From: Myxococcota bacterium
GTDB taxonomy: Bacteria > Myxococcota_A > Bradymonadia > UBA7976 > UBA1532
DNA length: 64,000 nucleotides
NCBI GenBank assembly: GCA_023150895.1
Contig: JAKLJY010000026.1
Span: forward strand, 1 to 64,000
Direction: 5' to 3'
The notes under the pieces are model-generated. The model was not told the DNA's origin. It searched no databases and was given only the letters and a program-made list of their open reading frames with translations. Every line of letters begins with the position of its first letter. Positions within the stretch are counted from its first letter, which is position 1. The translations under genes and the position numbers were made by a program. Shown in pieces: positions 9,346 to 18,093 of the stretch.

Positions 9346-11208
9346 TCACGGTCCGACGCGGAACACGCGGTGCCACAACTCGAGCATATAGAGAATCCAG
9401 AGTTTGTGGGCGTGATCGGCCGCGCCCGTCCGGTGCTCGTCGTAAAGACGCGTCAACTCGGCCGCCCGAAGGTATCCCCGTCGGCCGAGCGAACCGAGCG
9501 CCGCCTCGAGGGGTTCGGCGACCGGCCCCCGGAGCCACGCGGCGAGCGGGACGTCGAAGCCCTGTTTGCGCCGGTAGAGGATCTCGTCCGGGAGCATGCG
9601 CTCCATCGTCTTCTTGAGAATCCACTTGCCCTGCCCGTCGCGGATCTTGAGGCCCGCGGGAATCCGGAGGCCCATCTCCACCACGAACTGGTCGAGAAAG
9701 GGCGAGCGCACCTCGAGACTGTGCATCATCGCCATCTTGTCGACCTTCATCAGCATGCGGTCGGGCAGGTAGGTCTTGAGGTCGACGTACAGAATGCCGG
9801 CGAGCGGATCGCGGCCTTCGACGCGCGCATAATGGCCGGCCAGTACGCCCTGGCTGTCGTATCCGTGCAACAGGGCGCGCAGCTCCGGCGTGAAGAGCCC
9901 CGTCTTCTCCGGGTCCCGGAAGTACGAGACCGACCGGAAGTGTGCCCGCTGCGTGTCGTGGGCGAGGTCGTCGACCGCCGTGCGAAGGCGTCCCCGCGGG
10001 AGGTGGCCCGAGAGTTCCCCGAAGAGGCGCGCACGAAGGGGGCCCGGCACGAGCCCGCGCACGGTGTTCAGGAGGAGGTCCGTCCGGTAACGGTCATACC
10101 CGGCGAAGACCTCGTCGCCGCCGTCGCCGCTCAGCGCGACCGTCACGGACTTGCGAGCGACGCCGCTGACGCGGTGCGTCGGGATGGCGGACGCGTCGGC
10201 GAAAGGTTCGTCGAGGTGCCAGACGAGGCGCTCGAGCTCGTCCTCGGACGCCGCGTCGACCTTGACGCGCTGGGAGCGATGGTCCGTCTTGAACAGCGCC
10301 GCGACCTGCTCGGCGTACTTGCTCTCGTCGAGGGCTTCGACGTCGAAGCCGATGTTGGCCGTCCTGACCCCACCATGTCGAGACATGAGCGCCACGACCG
10401 CGCTGGAGTCGACGCCACCCGACAGGAAGGCCCCCAGGGGGACCTCGGACTCCAGGCGGCACGCGACCGCATCGTCGAGCTGATGGAAGAGTTCTTCTTC
10501 GATCTCACGCTGCGCCCGGACGTCCATATGGTTGGGATTGGCGTCCCAATACTCGTGCAGCGTGACGTGGCCGCCCTCGGCGATCAGGTAGTGGGCCGGG
10601 GGCAGTTTCCGCACCTGCCGAAAGGGCGTCTTCGGCGCGATGATGCAGACGAAGCTCAGGTAGTCGCTGAACGCCTCGTAGTCGAGCGCGAGGTCGAGGG
10701 ACTTGTCGGCGAGCAGCGCCTTGAGCTCGCTCGCAAAGAGCAGGCGTGCCCCCTGGTGCGTGTAGTAGAGCGGCTTCTTGCCGAGACGATCGCGCGCGAC
10801 CATGAGGCGGCGTCGCGGGGCATCCCAGAGGGCGAACGCGAACATGCCGCGGAGCCGGCGGACGAACTCGGGGCCCTCGTGCTCGTACGCGTGGACGAGG
10901 ACCTCGGTGTCGCTGCTGGTCCGGAAATGGTGGCCGAGTCCGGTCAACCACTGCCGCAGGGCTTTGTGGTTGTAGATCTCGCCGTTGAAGACCACGGCGA
11001 TCGAGCGGTCTTCGTTGAAGATGGGCTGATCGCCCCCGCCGACGTCGATGATGGAGAGCCGCCGGTGGCCGAGCGCCACCGGTCCGTCAAGGAGCTGGCC
11101 GAACGCGTCGGGCCCGCGGTGGACGATGCGGTCGCACATCTCGCCGAGCAGCCGGGGAGAGGCGGTGGCCGCCGAGTCGTCGTGGAGGATGCCTGCGATG
11201 CCGCACAT
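9346..11208 (-). CDS. asnB: asparagine synthase-like amidotransferase (EPS-associated)
   Basis: The 620-residue protein is a glutamine-hydrolysing asparagine-synthase family enzyme. MCGIAG puts the nucleophilic Cys at position 2. FNGEIYNH and DRLGKKPLYY belong to the glutaminase domain. AFLSGGVDSSAVVALM is the ATP-pyrophosphatase loop, and SGDGGDEVFAGYDRY is a second conserved synthetase motif. This form is the one seen in exosortase-A-associated loci, where it is thought to amidate sugars or peptides during EPS synthesis. The ATG at 11208 is fixed by the need for Cys2, although the frame is open to 11403. It lies 20 bases after FemAB and 10 bases before the RIFT-barrel gene. A housekeeping asparagine synthetase role cannot be excluded. 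Confidence 0.9.
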   Translation of the reverse strand: MCGIAGILHDDSAATASPRLLGEMCDRIVHRGPDAFGQLLDGPVALGHRRLSIIDVGGGDQPIFNEDRSIAVVFNGEIYNHKALRQWLTGLGHHFRTSSDTEVLVHAYEHEGPEFVRRLRGMFAFALWDAPRRRLMVARDRLGKKPLYYTHQGARLLFASELKALLADKSLDLALDYEAFSDYLSFVCIIAPKTPFRQVRKLPPAHYLIAEGGHVTLHEYWDANPNHMDVRAQREIEEELFHQLDDAVACRLESEVPLGAFLSGGVDSSAVVALMSRHGGVRTANIGFDVEALDESKYAEQVAALFKTDHRSQRVKVDAASEDELERLVWHLDEPFADASAIPTHRVSGVARKSVTVALSGDGGDEVFAGYDRYRTDLLLNTVRGLVPGPLRARLFGELSGHLPRGRLRTAVDDLAHDTQRAHFRSVSYFRDPEKTGLFTPELRALLHGYDSQGVLAGHYARVEGRDPLAGILYVDLKTYLPDRMLMKVDKMAMMHSLEVRSPFLDQFVVEMGLRIPAGLKIRDGQGKWILKKTMERMLPDEILYRRKQGFDVPLAAWLRGPVAEPLEAALGSLGRRGYLRAAELTRLYDEHRTGAADHAHKLWILYMLELWHRVFRVGP

Positions 11209-11228
11209 GGCCGTCTCGCTTCGGTAGA

Positions 11229-12284
11229 TTACGGCAGGTTCTTGACGAGGTGGGGTCCGAGGAGCCGCGTCACCGGCAACGGGAGGTGCTGCCACGCCCG
11301 GATGGCGAGCTGGTACTTGGGGTTCTTCGGGTTCAGTTCGGGCAGCGGGCCCGCGTCGCGCAGCCAGTAGTACCAGTGGAGCGGCACCGGCTCGGCGCCC
11401 CATTGACGCTTGAAGGCGAACGTCCCCTCCCCAGGCGTGCTGCGGCCGAAGTCGAAACGACGGTAGCCCGCCTCGATCGCGTACTCGAGCAACTTCCAGT
11501 AGAGAAGCATGTTCGGACTGTCCGGGTTCGCCTCGCGAATCGTGGAAGCCCAGGGGATCTCCAGCACGTCCCGGTCGCCGACGACGATGCCGCCGCCGAC
11601 CGGTTGCCCGCTCCGGTAGACGACGCAGATTCGCGTCCGCTCGGGCTGGTGGCGAAGAAAGGCGCGAAAGAACCCCGGCGCATACACCGGCGTGCCGAGG
11701 TCCCGCATATTGCGCGAGAACACCGAGTAGAAGTCGTCGAGCAGTGTGACGTCACCGATGCGGGCGTAGAGGCCGGCCTTCGTCGGCCGCCGGATCTGGG
11801 CCCGCAGCTTCGGGCGGAACTGCTGCCAGAGGGCGCCCGGCGAGCCCGGCAGGTCGAGAAACATCTCGACCTTGGTCGACCGGCCCTGCCAGGGGTGCCC
11901 TTCGACGGGGCCGAGTTGCCGCAGCTCGATGTGGGTGGCGTTGACCCAGCGGGCGCGATCCGTCGCGGCCTCGAGCAGGGCATCCCGGGCAGTGTCGTCC
12001 GCGGCGAGCACCCCGCAGTGATTGAAGTACGGCAGGCCGACGAAGTAGTTGCCGAACAGCGCCGACCGGAGATGGACGAGGGGCAGCACGCCCACCGTCC
12101 GACCCGCGGCGGTGGCGCGCAGCAACTGGACCTCGTGGCCGGTCGCGTCACCGATGATCCGCCGGTAGATGGCCCGGTGGTAGACGCTCGCGGTCGGTTG
12201 CGCACCGACGAACGCATCCCAGGCAGCTTCGGCGTCCGGCGTCCGGGGGAGCTCGTCGACGACGATCGGGGGCGTCGACGTCAT
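11229..12284 (-). CDS. FemAB-family aminoacyl/N-acyl transferase (PEP-CTERM/EPS type)
   Basis: The 351-residue protein has the double GNAT fold of the FemAB family: QLLRATAAGRTVGVLPLVHL in the first half and GQPVGGGIVVGDRDVLEIPW plus RRFDFGRSTPGEGTFAFKRQ in the second. The last segment is the conserved C-terminal signature of the form found in PEP-CTERM/exosortase loci. Such proteins transfer an acyl or aminoacyl group, but the substrate here is unknown. The ATG at 12284 overlaps the stop of the upstream acetyltransferase gene in an ATGA junction, which decides the start. The product is likely cytoplasmic and works with the other operon products on polysaccharide precursors. Confidence 0.88.
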   Translation of the reverse strand: MTSTPPIVVDELPRTPDAEAAWDAFVGAQPTASVYHRAIYRRIIGDATGHEVQLLRATAAGRTVGVLPLVHLRSALFGNYFVGLPYFNHCGVLAADDTARDALLEAATDRARWVNATHIELRQLGPVEGHPWQGRSTKVEMFLDLPGSPGALWQQFRPKLRAQIRRPTKAGLYARIGDVTLLDDFYSVFSRNMRDLGTPVYAPGFFRAFLRHQPERTRICVVYRSGQPVGGGIVVGDRDVLEIPWASTIREANPDSPNMLLYWKLLEYAIEAGYRRFDFGRSTPGEGTFAFKRQWGAEPVPLHWYYWLRDAGPLPELNPKNPKYQLAIRAWQHLPLPVTRLLGPHLVKNLP

Positions 12285-12871
12285 CGGCGTTGGCTCACCA
12301 CCCGGGCCGGGTGACCCACCGCGACCGACCAGGCCGGAATGGCGCGGGTGACGACCGCACCCGCACCGACGACGCACCCCTCGCCCACGTCGGCCATCAC
12401 CCGCGCGCCGTTTCCGACCCAGGTGTTTGCCCCGATGCGAACCTGCTCGAAGTGTCCGCCCTGCTGGTTGATGGGCACGTCGGGATCGTCGAACGCGTGT
12501 TGTCTGGTACCGCTCAGCACATGGACGTCACTGCCGAAGAGGACGTCGTCACCGAGCTCGCACAGGCCGAGGTTGCCGTGGAGGCCGACGTAGACCCGGC
12601 GCCCGATACGGGTGCCGGGGTGACTGATGACCGTGCCGAAGCTGAGCTGGCAGTCGTCGCTGCACGCGGCGAGCGTGAGACGATAGAACTCCCGGCGCGT
12701 GTAGATGCCTGCGTAGCCGGGCAGCAGCGACAGCCACTGGCTGGCGTGGTGAAACGCGACGTCCCGCTCGGCGACCCGCGCAGCGAGTTCGTATGCGGCG
12801 ACCTCGGGGAGCACCGCGCCGCGCGCCAGCCCGCGCAGCAGTGCCTTGACGGCTTCGCGAACGGCGCTCAA
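12281..12871 (-). CDS. hexapeptide-repeat acetyltransferase (serine acetyltransferase/CysE-like)
   Basis: The 196-residue protein has an alpha-helical N-terminus and then a left-handed beta-helix of hexapeptide repeats: IGRRVYVG, LCELGDDVLFG, VRIGANTWVGNGARV and VGEGCVVGAGAVV, ending with SVAVGHPARVV. These are typical of O-acetyltransferases acting on sugars. The likely start is a TTG at 12871 that overlaps the stop of the glycosyltransferase gene (TTGA); no ATG lies nearby in frame. The family is normally about 180-220 residues, so this looks complete. Context suggests decoration of the exopolysaccharide rather than cysteine synthesis. Confidence 0.85.
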   Translation of the reverse strand: MSAVREAVKALLRGLARGAVLPEVAAYELAARVAERDVAFHHASQWLSLLPGYAGIYTRREFYRLTLAACSDDCQLSFGTVISHPGTRIGRRVYVGLHGNLGLCELGDDVLFGSDVHVLSGTRQHAFDDPDVPINQQGGHFEQVRIGANTWVGNGARVMADVGEGCVVGAGAVVTRAIPAWSVAVGHPARVVSQRR

Positions 12872-14205
12872 GGCGCGACCTCCAGGGGGGCATTCGGGCC
12901 CAAGGGGACGGGGCCGAGTTCGCCTGCCAGCGACTCGAGCGATCGACCTCGGTGATGTCCGATGGCGCGCAGGAGCTCGGTGTGAAAACGGCGCCCGACG
13001 TCGGCCCAGGTGTTGGCGCGGGCGTAGCGGACGAGCAGATCGGCATCCCAGGCCCGGGACAGGGCTTCGCGGAGACCGGCCGCCAGCCCCTCGCCCGAAC
13101 GCTCGTCGACGAGCACCCCGAATTCTGGCCGGTGCAGGCATTCGGGCGTGCCCCAGACGCGGGTGGCGACCGGCGGCGTGCCGCACGCGAGGGCCTCGAA
13201 GAGGACGTTGGGCCACCCCTCCTTCTCGCTCGCCAGGGCGAAGACGTCGGCCGCGCTGTACCAGCGGTGGAGCTGATCGTTCGGCACGGCCCCGACGAAA
13301 TGGACGTGATCGGACACTCCGAGTTCGGCAGCGCGGGCGCGGATGTGTGGCGTGTCGTCGCCCTCTTCGCCCCCGGCCCCGGCCAGCACGAGCAGCAGGT
13401 CCGTCTGACCCTCGCGGTGAAGCCGGGCGAGGGCGTCGACGAGGAGCCGGAAGCCCTTGCGTTCGACCATGTGGCCGACCGACAGGAGAATCCGGCGGTC
13501 GGCGGGTAGACCGAGCGCGGCCCTGATCTCCGCGCGGGGCAACGGGTGGAAGAGCCCGGGGTCGACGCCGTTGGCGAGAACGGCCGTTCGCTCGGGTGGC
13601 GCACCGGCCGCGATGGCACCGTCGATGAGCGCGCGGCAGACGCCGAATACGCGCGTCGCATTCTGGAGCGCGTACTTCACCTGTCGCCACCGCACGGGGA
13701 AACGGTCGAGATCGTTGATGTCGTGACCCCGCAGCGTCACCGTGACGGGGAGGCCGCGGCGTGCGGCGACGAGGACGGACGCGAACCCGTCGGGGTAGGC
13801 GAGATGGGCGTCGAGGACGTCGGGGACCCACCCCGTCGTGCGCTCGAGGCGGTCGAGCTCCAGCGCAAGCCGGCGAGCCAGGGTGAAGCCCTCGACGGGC
13901 TTGGCGACGGCGGGCACCGAAAAGAAGCGGGGGTAGGCCGCGTGCAGCCGCACGCCGCCTCGGGCGTGGACCTGCTCGGCCGGGATCCGCAGCCGCGGGG
14001 CGTACTTGCCCACGAAGCGCGCCACGAGCGGAAAGTCGGGGACGGGCGACAGGACCCGGACATCGGCCAGGCGCGCGAGCGCCAGCAACCGGTGTCGCAC
14101 GAAGACCGCGTGCACCGGGAGCGCCTCCGACGGGAACATCGTGGAGACCGACAGAATCCGCAGGGGTCGTTGGGGCAGCCAGGGCGGCAGGGCGGGCGCA
14201 TCCAT
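12868..14205 (-). CDS. GT4-family glycosyltransferase
   Basis: The 445-residue protein is a GT-B fold glycosyltransferase. Its N-terminal half begins ILSVSTMFPSEALPVHAVFV and includes VTLRGHDIND. The C-terminal half has ANGVDPGLFHP, LLSVGHMVERKG, and the nucleotide-sugar site ASEKEGWPNVLFEALACG, whose Glu residues contact the donor in GT4 enzymes. It should add a hexose or similar sugar to a lipid-linked EPS intermediate at the cytoplasmic face. It is the first gene of the six-gene minus-strand operon. The ATG at 14205 is chosen because a -10-like TATGCT lies 8 bases before it and the protein would start just ahead of the Rossmann domain. Confidence 0.9.
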   Translation of the reverse strand: MDAPALPPWLPQRPLRILSVSTMFPSEALPVHAVFVRHRLLALARLADVRVLSPVPDFPLVARFVGKYAPRLRIPAEQVHARGGVRLHAAYPRFFSVPAVAKPVEGFTLARRLALELDRLERTTGWVPDVLDAHLAYPDGFASVLVAARRGLPVTVTLRGHDINDLDRFPVRWRQVKYALQNATRVFGVCRALIDGAIAAGAPPERTAVLANGVDPGLFHPLPRAEIRAALGLPADRRILLSVGHMVERKGFRLLVDALARLHREGQTDLLLVLAGAGGEEGDDTPHIRARAAELGVSDHVHFVGAVPNDQLHRWYSAADVFALASEKEGWPNVLFEALACGTPPVATRVWGTPECLHRPEFGVLVDERSGEGLAAGLREALSRAWDADLLVRYARANTWADVGRRFHTELLRAIGHHRGRSLESLAGELGPVPLGPNAPLEVAP

Positions 14206-14213
14206 GAGGCTGG

Positions 14214-14219
14214 AGCATA
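14214..14219 (-). promoter_or_regulatory. -10-like box TATGCT of the EPS operon
   Basis: TATGCT matches four of six consensus bases and ends 8 bases before the ATG of the glycosyltransferase gene, which has no clear ribosome site. A leaderless operon transcript is inferred. Confidence 0.4.
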
Positions 14220-14277
14220 TCCTGCCTGAAACGGCCCGGCGCGCAATCTCTCCATGGCTTCTCGACATCGCGATTGG

Positions 14278-14283
14278 TAGATT
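14278..14283 (+). promoter_or_regulatory. -10-like box TAGATT of the divergent deacetylase unit
   Basis: TAGATT matches four of six consensus bases and ends 10 bases before the ATG at 14294. It faces away from the glycosyltransferase box 60 bases away, so the region between the two genes looks like a compact divergent promoter. Confidence 0.4.
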
Positions 14284-14293
14284 CCGCCGTCCG

Positions 14294-15259
14294 ATGGCCA
14301 ACCTGCTCGTCAGTATCGACGTCGAGGAGGACATGCCCGAGTGGCGTGTTCAAGCGCAGACGACGGTGCGCAATCTCCAGGGGCTCCCGGCACTGCACGC
14401 CGTCTTCATGCGGCTCGGCGTCCGCCCGACGTATCTTTGCACGTGGCCGGTGGCGGCCCGCGGGGCTGGCTGGGCTTCGATGCTGACCGGGTGGCGTGAG
14501 GCGGGTGAGTGCGAAATCGGCGCACGGCTGAACCCGTGGGTCACGCCGCCCTTCGATCCTTCGGAGAGCCGAGTCGAGGCCGTCGCACCGCACCGTCTCT
14601 CACTCTCGCAGCTCGAGGCGAAGGTCAGGACGCTGACGGAGACGGTCACCCGCACGTTCGGCGTGGCCCCGCGCGCCTTTCGGGCCGGGGAGTTCGGCAT
14701 CGACGGCGCGTGCCTGCAGGTCATCGAGCGGCACGGCTACCGGGTGGATGCGAGCCTCTCACCGCTCACCGATGCGCGGCCTTCCGGCGGCCTCGACATG
14801 CGGGCGGTGCCGTCGGTGCCGTACTTCCCCCATCGGCAGTTCCCCGGCCGTCGCGGGGCGTCGCCCATCCTGGAGATTCCGCAGGGCGTCGCGTTCAATC
14901 GGGCGCTCCCGGAGAGTCTGGCGCGCGGTCTCGCACACGCGTTGCCGCCGCTGGGGCTCGACACGGTGGCCGCCCGGCTCGGCGGTCTCGCACGTTGCGC
15001 GCTGACCCCGGGCGCCGGCACCGTGGAGCAACTGTGCGCGGTCGCCGACGCGCTGTTCGCCGCCGACGCGCCGACGATTCACTTCTGTGCGCGATCACCC
15101 GAGTTCTTTGCGGGGACGTCCGGCGGTCCCCGGTCGGATGCAGACGTCCATCACCACCTCGAGAAGACGGAGCGGTTCCTCGCCTATGCCATTCACACGG
15201 TCGGCGCGATTCCTCGGACGCTCTCCGAGTTCGCCGAAGTCTGGGCCGGCGGTGCCTGA
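14294..15259 (+). CDS. NodB-fold deacetylase-like protein with altered metal site
   Basis: The 321-residue product begins NLLVSIDVEEDMPEW, which is the first conserved block of WalW-type polysaccharide deacetylases and keeps the Asp. The expected metal-binding block, usually like GAHLHPW, reads GARLNPW, so both histidines are replaced by Arg and Asn. The later RAGEFGID block and the FCARSP block remain. The protein may therefore be a non-catalytic binder of the polysaccharide or of a partner enzyme. The ATG at 14294 is preferred over an in-frame ATG at 14204, because the earlier one overlaps the divergent gene's start and the promoter boxes. The carbamoyltransferase gene follows after 12 bases. 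Confidence 0.82.
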   Translation: MANLLVSIDVEEDMPEWRVQAQTTVRNLQGLPALHAVFMRLGVRPTYLCTWPVAARGAGWASMLTGWREAGECEIGARLNPWVTPPFDPSESRVEAVAPHRLSLSQLEAKVRTLTETVTRTFGVAPRAFRAGEFGIDGACLQVIERHGYRVDASLSPLTDARPSGGLDMRAVPSVPYFPHRQFPGRRGASPILEIPQGVAFNRALPESLARGLAHALPPLGLDTVAARLGGLARCALTPGAGTVEQLCAVADALFAADAPTIHFCARSPEFFAGTSGGPRSDADVHHHLEKTERFLAYAIHTVGAIPRTLSEFAEVWAGGA

Positions 15260-15271
15260 GCCGAAGGGCGC

Positions 15272-16963
15272 ATGCTGATTCTCTCCATTGCCGCGCTGTC
15301 CGCCCAAGGGGCCGTGGCGCTGGTCGAGGACGGGCGGATTCTGGCCGCAGCGACCCAGGCCAAACCCCGCGGCCACCTGGAGTTCCCGTCAACGGCCGTC
15401 GCGACGGTCCTGCGTCGCGCCGGCCGCCGCGCGACCGAGGTCGAGGCCGTCGCATGGCCCTTTTTCGGCTGGCGCACCGAGGTCCGGCAGCTCCTGCGCG
15501 GGCTCGCGACGGAGTTGCCCGCGAGCGCGCGGCTGCCCGGGAGCGCAGCCGAGAAGGCCCGCCACGCCGCACGGCATGCCGAGGCCGTCGGGCGCCTCGC
15601 CCAGACCCTGCGCGACGGTGATCATGGATTGGCCCGCGGTCTCGCCGCGCTCGGGATCGAGGCGCGGCTCCATCGAGTGGAGTATCACCTCGCGCTGCAC
15701 GCGGCGGCCTACTTCGGCAGCGGACACCGGAGGGCCTTGCTCCTGAGCCTCGACCACGTGGGGAGCGGTCTTGCGGGGGCGGTCGCGATCGGGACGGAGG
15801 GCGGCATCGAGCGCTTGCACCCCTTTCCCTACCCGCACTCCTTCGGCGCATGGAACGACCTGGTCGCAAAGGTCCTCGGCGTGGCGAGCGCAGTGCCCGA
15901 ACCCGCGCTCGCCGGGCTCGCCGCCGGGCATGATCCGAACGTCCTCCGCGACCGCATCCGCGCCCGGATCGTGGTCGACGCCGGCGACTTCCAGTTGGGC
16001 GCGGCCCTCGATCCGACCTTCTTCGCCGACCTTGCGGCGCGCTACACCCGGGGCGAGGTCGCCGCGGCCTGGCAGCGCGTTCAGGAAGACGTCGCCGCCG
16101 AGGTGGTCGGGCACTACCTGCACCGTCACGCGCTCGATGCGCTGGCGGTGGCCGGCCGCGTGTTCTCGAACCCGCGCCTCAACCAGCGACTCGCCGCGCT
16201 CCCGGGACTCCGCGCCCTCTTCGCCCACCCGGCCGTCGGGATCGAGGCCGCGGCGCTCGGCGCGGGCCTGTGGCTCTCCGCACGGGCGGGGGTCACGCAG
16301 CGCCGGCGCGTCGACCACCCCCCGCTCACGGACCTCGCCCTCGGACCGGCCTTCGGAGACGCCGTGCTCACCGCGGCGCTCGAGCGCGCCGGCGTACGCT
16401 ACTCGCGGCCCGTCGACGTGACGGTGGAGTTGGCCGCCACCCTGGCCCGCGGCGGCGTCGTCGCCCGGTTCTGCGGGCCCCTCGAGTATGGCGACCGGGC
16501 GCTCGGTCAGCGCAGCGTGTTCTTCGGTGCCGACGACCGCGCCCGGGCCGAGTGGGTCGCCGGTCGGCTCGGGCGGCCCCCTGCCCTGCCCTATGGGTGC
16601 CTCGTCAGCGAGGCGGCGGCCCGGCGGGCATTCAGTGGCCCCGAAGCGGCGCGGCCGGCGGCCCGCTTCGGCGCGTGCACCCTGACGGCGACGGAGGCGT
16701 TCGAGGCAGCCCACCCGATGCTCGTCAGCGCCGATGGCGCAGCCTGCCCGCGGATCGTCGAGGCCGGATCGGAACCCGAGCTGACGGCCCTTCTGGAAGA
16801 ATACACGCGCCGCACGGGCCTCGTGGCCTTGGCCCACACCGGCCTGCGGCGCCCGGGTCATGCGCTGGTCGAGGGACCCGACGAGGCGATTCAGGCGTTC
16901 AGCGCCGCGGGCTTCGACCGACTCGCCTTCGGGCCGTTCCTCGTCGAGCGTGCGGGCGCCTGA
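15272..16963 (+). CDS. carbamoyltransferase of the NodU/CmcH family
   Basis: The 563-residue protein resembles O-carbamoyltransferases that use carbamoyl phosphate and ATP to carbamoylate sugars. In the N-terminal YrdC/Kae1-like half, YHLALHAAAYF takes the place of the metal site normally spelled HHLAHA, with one extra residue between the histidines. LLLSLDHVGSGLAG supplies the expected Asp block. GPLEYGDRALGQRSVFFG corresponds to the GRMEFGPRALGNRS signature of the C-terminal domain. The sequence is more divergent than most family members, so the substrate is uncertain. It is co-directional with the preceding deacetylase-like gene and probably adds a carbamoyl group to the same polysaccharide. 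Confidence 0.8.
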   Translation: MLILSIAALSAQGAVALVEDGRILAAATQAKPRGHLEFPSTAVATVLRRAGRRATEVEAVAWPFFGWRTEVRQLLRGLATELPASARLPGSAAEKARHAARHAEAVGRLAQTLRDGDHGLARGLAALGIEARLHRVEYHLALHAAAYFGSGHRRALLLSLDHVGSGLAGAVAIGTEGGIERLHPFPYPHSFGAWNDLVAKVLGVASAVPEPALAGLAAGHDPNVLRDRIRARIVVDAGDFQLGAALDPTFFADLAARYTRGEVAAAWQRVQEDVAAEVVGHYLHRHALDALAVAGRVFSNPRLNQRLAALPGLRALFAHPAVGIEAAALGAGLWLSARAGVTQRRRVDHPPLTDLALGPAFGDAVLTAALERAGVRYSRPVDVTVELAATLARGGVVARFCGPLEYGDRALGQRSVFFGADDRARAEWVAGRLGRPPALPYGCLVSEAAARRAFSGPEAARPAARFGACTLTATEAFEAAHPMLVSADGAACPRIVEAGSEPELTALLEEYTRRTGLVALAHTGLRRPGHALVEGPDEAIQAFSAAGFDRLAFGPFLVERAGA

Positions 16964-16996
16964 ACGGCTGCGCGCGCTGCGCCTGCCGTGCCGGAA

Positions 16997-17974
16997 TCAC
17001 CCGGCATGCTCGCCGGTGTTCAGGCGGCGCGCCACCTCGGCGATGACGCGCTCCGCCACGGCACGTGCGGGTCCCGTCACGGTAGCGCCGGCGGCGCGCG
17101 CGTGACCGCCGCCGCTCGACGTCAGGGCCTGCGCCACCTCGGCACAGTCCACGCCGCCCCGGCTCCGGAGGCTCAGTTTGACCCGTCCGCCCCCGCGGGC
17201 GATGAGGAGCATCCCGACCTCGACGCCCTCGATGAAGACGAGGTCATCCACGAGGCCGCCGGTTTCGACGCCGGCGCACGCCTTCTCGTCGAGGGTCGCC
17301 CACGCGAGGCGGCCGTCGAGCGCGACCTCGAGGCGGTCGAGCATCCGACCCCGGAGTCGGACCTTCGCCATGGGCTGATCGAGGAGAACCCGCTCCACCA
17401 GCCATGCGTGGTCGATGCCGGTCTCCATCAGACGGGCAGCGGCGCGGAGCGTCGGCGGTCGCGTCAGGCGGTACCGGAAGACATGCGTGTCGAAGACCAG
17501 GCCGGCGTAGATGGGCGCGGCGAGGGCCGCGTCGAGCGCGACGCCCCAGTGATCGCACAGCTGCAGCACGAGTTCCGTGGTGCTCGCCGCCAGCGGGTCG
17601 AGGAAAGCCACGTCCACCGCGGCCGCGTCCGCGGTCTTGTGGTGGTCGACGAGGCCCCGGGCCCGCGCGGCGGCGTAGTGGCGCTGTGCTGCGCCGAGCC
17701 GGCCCGGATCCCCGTCGAGGACCAGTGCGAGATCGACCGGTGACGCGGGGACGTCCGCTGCGCGTCGGAATGGGAGGTCGGCGCGCTCCAGGAAGCGGTA
17801 CCGAGGCGGCAGAACCTCGTCCGCAATCAGCAAGACCTCACACGCGGGCCAGCGCCGCCGAATCGCGAGGCCGAGCGCGACCATGGCGCCCACGGCGTCG
17901 CCATCCAGGTCCAGCGGACCGATGAGCGAGACCGCGCGGGCGGACGCGATGCGACGGGTGAGATGGTGTATCAT
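16997..17974 (-). CDS. DHH/DHHA1 phosphoesterase (NrnA-like)
   Basis: The 325-residue protein has the two-domain form of bacterial oligoribonuclease/pAp phosphatases. PLDLDGDAVGAM is the first motif, but the His normally preceding the Asp pair is not evident. LALVLDGDPGRLG and LVDHHKTAD supply the central Asp and the DHH motif, and FDTHVFRY the next. SSGGGHARAAGATV is the DHHA1 glycine-rich nucleotide site. It likely degrades short RNA oligonucleotides, pAp or a cyclic dinucleotide product. GGAGG lies 5 bases upstream of the ATG at 17974, which decides the start over an ATG at 17995. It converges on the carbamoyltransferase gene. The gene is a single unit divergent from the tRNA. Confidence 0.85.
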   Translation of the reverse strand: MIHHLTRRIASARAVSLIGPLDLDGDAVGAMVALGLAIRRRWPACEVLLIADEVLPPRYRFLERADLPFRRAADVPASPVDLALVLDGDPGRLGAAQRHYAAARARGLVDHHKTADAAAVDVAFLDPLAASTTELVLQLCDHWGVALDAALAAPIYAGLVFDTHVFRYRLTRPPTLRAAARLMETGIDHAWLVERVLLDQPMAKVRLRGRMLDRLEVALDGRLAWATLDEKACAGVETGGLVDDLVFIEGVEVGMLLIARGGGRVKLSLRSRGGVDCAEVAQALTSSGGGHARAAGATVTGPARAVAERVIAEVARRLNTGEHAG

Positions 17975-18053
17975 TCGACCTCCGTTTGCGCACATTATCG
18001 CACCGCTCGAATCGGCGCAAATCGTGCAGGTGGGTCAAAGAATAACCATGGGC

Positions 18054-18082
18054 TTGCGGGCGGGCCGGCGCGGGAGTATAGA
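18054..18082 (+). promoter_or_regulatory. sigma-70-type promoter of tRNA-Leu
   Basis: TTGCGG at 18054-18059 and TATAGA at 18077-18082 are separated by exactly 17 bases. The -10 ends 11 bases before the mature tRNA, so only a short 5' leader would be processed. Confidence 0.6.
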
Positions 18083-18093
18083 CGCCGCCGCTC

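Noticed and set aside
7509-11370. Two long plus-strand frames (702 and 850 codons) through the RIFT-barrel and amidotransferase genes
   Set aside because: Their translations lack domains and have unlikely composition; the minus-strand readings contain recognised family motifs and operon spacing.
17101-17925. Plus-strand frames across the DHH phosphoesterase
   Set aside because: The minus strand holds the DHH and DHHA1 motifs with a GGAGG ribosome site; the plus-strand products are featureless.
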